A stretch of DNA of 64,000 nucleotides. Origin: JANQUM01 sp047630355 (lineage in GTDB: Bacteria > Bacteroidota > Bacteroidia > Cytophagales > Spirosomataceae). The notes under the pieces are model-generated. The model was not told where the DNA came from. It searched no databases and saw only the letters and a program-made list of their open reading frames with translations. Made by a program: the position numbers and the translations under genes. The stretch lies in assembly GCA_047630355.1 (NCBI GenBank), contig JBLHXN010000003.1, positions 1 to 64,000 on the forward strand. Direction: 5' to 3'. Positions 62,337 through 64,000 of the stretch are shown here, in pieces (position 1 is the first letter of the stretch; every line of letters starts with the position of its first letter).

Positions 62337-63323
62337 ATGAATATACTAATAACGGGAGCAAATGGTTTGGTAGGAAGTGCCGTTGCGAAACGATTTATTG
62401 CCGAAAAACACCACGTAAAAGCATTATGCAGAAGCACCGCAGACCTATCATTGCTTGATGAAATCAAAGACGATATCGAACTGATTGAGGGCAATATTAT
62501 GGACGTACTCGGACTGCAAAAAGCACTTCGAAATGTAGATATGGTTATTCATACTGCGGCGATAGTATCGTTCAACCCAAGAGAACGATCAAAGATGTAC
62601 CACGTGAATGTTCAGGGAACCGCAAACGTGGTAGATACTTGTTTAGAAAGCGGTGTAAAAAGGTTACTTTTCGTTAGCTCTATAGCGGCTTTGGGAAGGC
62701 CGGCGAACCCGAAAAAAAACAAGGAGCTTATTAAAATTAATGAAGACCAGAAATGGGAGGAATCTCCCCTTAACTCTCATTACGCAAAGAGCAAATATCT
62801 TGCTGAGTGCGAAGTATGGCGAGGGCAAGCGGAAGGGCTTTTGGTATCAGTCTTGAATCCTTCAGTGATTTTGGGTGAAGGCGATTGGTCACGTAGCAGT
62901 ACGCAATTATTTAAATACGTTTACGACGAAAACAGGTTTTACACGCTCGGAAGCCTTAATTACGTGGACATTAAGGATTTGACGGAAATTATTTATCAAT
63001 TGACCGAACAACGAATTTGTGGTGAACGATTTGTGGTGAACGCCGGAACGATTACTTACAAAGAATTTTTCGAGAAGGCAGCTACCGCATTTGGCAAAAA
63101 GCCGCCTAAAGTGTTGATAAAACCGTGGATGACCGAAGTTCTGTGGAGAATCGAGGCAATACGCTCCCGACTTTCGGGAAGTTCGCCGCTAATTACTAAA
63201 GAAACCTCGAAATCCGCCCGAACGCACTTCCATTACGTTAATAAGAAAATAAAGGGCAAGTTAGGCATTTCGTTTACACCAATTGACGAAACGATTAAGC
63301 GGGTTACTAAGTTTTTGGAGTAA
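62337..63323 (+). CDS. NAD-dependent epimerase/dehydratase (extended SDR)
   Basis: A 328-residue extended-SDR protein: nucleotide-binding GANGLVGSAVAKRF at the start, V-I-H-T-A-A near 77, the S-S-I-A-A-L catalytic Ser region near 123 and the catalytic Y-A-K-S-K pair near 155. It resembles dihydroflavonol-reductase-like or 3-beta-HSD-like members used in terpenoid, sugar or lipid metabolism. No pathway neighbours help. A TPR gene follows 126 bases later. Confidence 0.85.
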   Translation: MNILITGANGLVGSAVAKRFIAEKHHVKALCRSTADLSLLDEIKDDIELIEGNIMDVLGLQKALRNVDMVIHTAAIVSFNPRERSKMYHVNVQGTANVVDTCLESGVKRLLFVSSIAALGRPANPKKNKELIKINEDQKWEESPLNSHYAKSKYLAECEVWRGQAEGLLVSVLNPSVILGEGDWSRSSTQLFKYVYDENRFYTLGSLNYVDIKDLTEIIYQLTEQRICGERFVVNAGTITYKEFFEKAATAFGKKPPKVLIKPWMTEVLWRIEAIRSRLSGSSPLITKETSKSARTHFHYVNKKIKGKLGISFTPIDETIKRVTKFLE

Positions 63324-63449
63324 GTGATTACCAGTAAAACCGCCTTCGTCAATTCTGAAACCCAACCATTGTTTTTTACGTTTTTATCAGTACATTTAAT
63401 AAAATTGGACGAGTAGCTTACACGTGCTATATTTAACTAAATACAATAC

Positions 63450-64000
63450 ATGAGTCAAGACCACCGAAACCGGCGGGAGGATCCGAATATAAAGGAATCT
63501 GCCCTGCAATTCGAGGCGATGTTAAATAACAAAGAAAGCCATTTCATGGAAGAAATCACCTACGAATCACTGGCAGATTATTACCTCGTAAATGGCAAAC
63601 TTGAACTTGCTACTATTGCCTGCGAGATGGGCATTTCAAGCTATCCCCACTCCTTACAACTACAATTACTTCGTGCAGAACTGTACATCGGTAAATATGA
63701 ATTTACCAAAGCTTTAAATTTACTCGATCAGGTCAGCATCCTGAACCCTTCTGACACCGAGATTAGTTTTCTGCGGGGCGTTGTGCTGGATTTATTGGGC
63801 GATCACGTGCAGGCTCTCGAAGTTTTTCAGGAAATACTAACAATCACACCCGATAAAGACGCTGTCTATTTTCAGTTAGGTGTGGTGTTCCAACATTTAG
63901 ACGAATATGATAAAGCTGTATATTGCTTCAAGAAAGCAGTCAGCCATAATCCCGATAATCACCCAGCTCTGTACGAACTTGTACACAGCATAGACCAAAC
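63450..64000 (+). CDS. tetratricopeptide-repeat protein, N-terminal part
   Basis: An ATG at 63450 opens a frame that runs off the end of the window (183 codons seen). There is no signal peptide. At least four TPR units are visible from about residue 45: A-D-Y-Y-L-V-N-G-K-L-E-L-A, L-L-R-A-E-L-Y-I-G-K-Y-E-F, F-L-R-G-V-V-L-D-L-L-G-D and Y-F-Q-L-G-V-V-F-Q-H-L-D-E-Y-D-K-A-V, each with the small/large residue spacing of the 34-residue repeat. It is probably a scaffold protein; the full role depends on the missing part. Confidence 0.8.
   Translation, partial: MSQDHRNRREDPNIKESALQFEAMLNNKESHFMEEITYESLADYYLVNGKLELATIACEMGISSYPHSLQLQLLRAELYIGKYEFTKALNLLDQVSILNPSDTEISFLRGVVLDLLGDHVQALEVFQEILTITPDKDAVYFQLGVVFQHLDEYDKAVYCFKKAVSHNPDNHPALYELVHSIDQ

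Noticed and set aside
1..64000. CRISPR array, integrated element or prophage
   Set aside because: No regularly spaced direct repeats, no transposase, integrase or phage structural gene, and no attachment-site duplication were seen.

Overview
The window is chromosomal DNA of a Bacteroidota bacterium, most likely order Cytophagales (Spirosomataceae/Cytophagaceae-like). Supporting signs are a TonB-dependent receptor with a CarboxypepD-like N-terminus, a type IX secretion (T9SS) C-terminal domain remnant, Bacteroidota-specific families (DUF4835, DUF4292, DUF4296, DUF6702), Bat-type DUF58 genes, promoters of the TAnnTTTG (-7) / TTTG (-33) type, weak Shine-Dalgarno sites, and frequent TTG/GTG starts. 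No phage, transposase, CRISPR array or rRNA operon was seen. One tRNA (Phe, GAA) is present.

Layout. 1-5.1 kb: end of mtnN, a serine hydrolase, a DUF433 antitoxin-like gene, coaBC, DUF4835 and an SDR. 5.2-10.4 kb: an intact TonB-dependent receptor, then a graveyard with a T9SS-tail remnant, a MacB-type permease lacking its N-terminal half, and a DUF4097 gene with two frameshifts. 10.5-15.7 kb: a likely sigma-54-driven operon of ABC ATPase, TolC-like channel, NtrC-family regulator and histidine kinase, then an MFS exporter. 17-26 kb: two iron-sulphur proteins that look like halves of an ETF:menaquinone oxidoreductase, separated by a metallophosphoesterase, dusB, thiL, tRNA-Phe and some broken genes. 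26-36 kb: PQQ-type dehydrogenase with cytochrome c, a DASS transporter, a broken AAA ATPase, an arginyltransferase-like protein, a translationally coupled Bat-type cluster, and DUF4296 with a polyprenol-phosphate mannosyltransferase. 36-41.6 kb: a nucleoside/ribose utilisation set (broken oxidoreductase, nucleoside hydrolase lipoprotein, sugar transporter, ribokinase, acetyltransferase). 41.7-64 kb: mostly housekeeping (fabI, an envC-like gene, ilvA, ypdA, rseP, nhaD, radC, rpsT, ftsK), plus a MarR regulator, a FucP-like sugar transporter, a GH18 protein and a TPR protein running off the end.

Three regulatory signals stand out. (1) The 15-mer GTATGCTTGCATAAC occurs exactly three times: over the marR promoter, against the -7 box of the iron-sulphur gene at 17083-17865, and once without an evident target at 23907. 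It is a good candidate operator for the MarR protein, possibly for beta-oxidation electron transfer. (2) A GG-N10-GC sigma-54 promoter lies before the ABC-TolC-regulator-kinase cluster, with an inverted repeat upstream that may bind the cluster's own NtrC-like regulator. (3) REP-like hairpins share the core TGAGC-N4-CGAA.

The window is also unusual for its decay. About ten accessory genes are broken, by in-frame TAA/TGA codons (five) or single-base losses (six, five of them in A/T runs), while every long conserved gene is intact. That pattern favours real gene erosion over random sequencing error, but homopolymer contraction by the sequencer cannot be excluded from the sequence alone.
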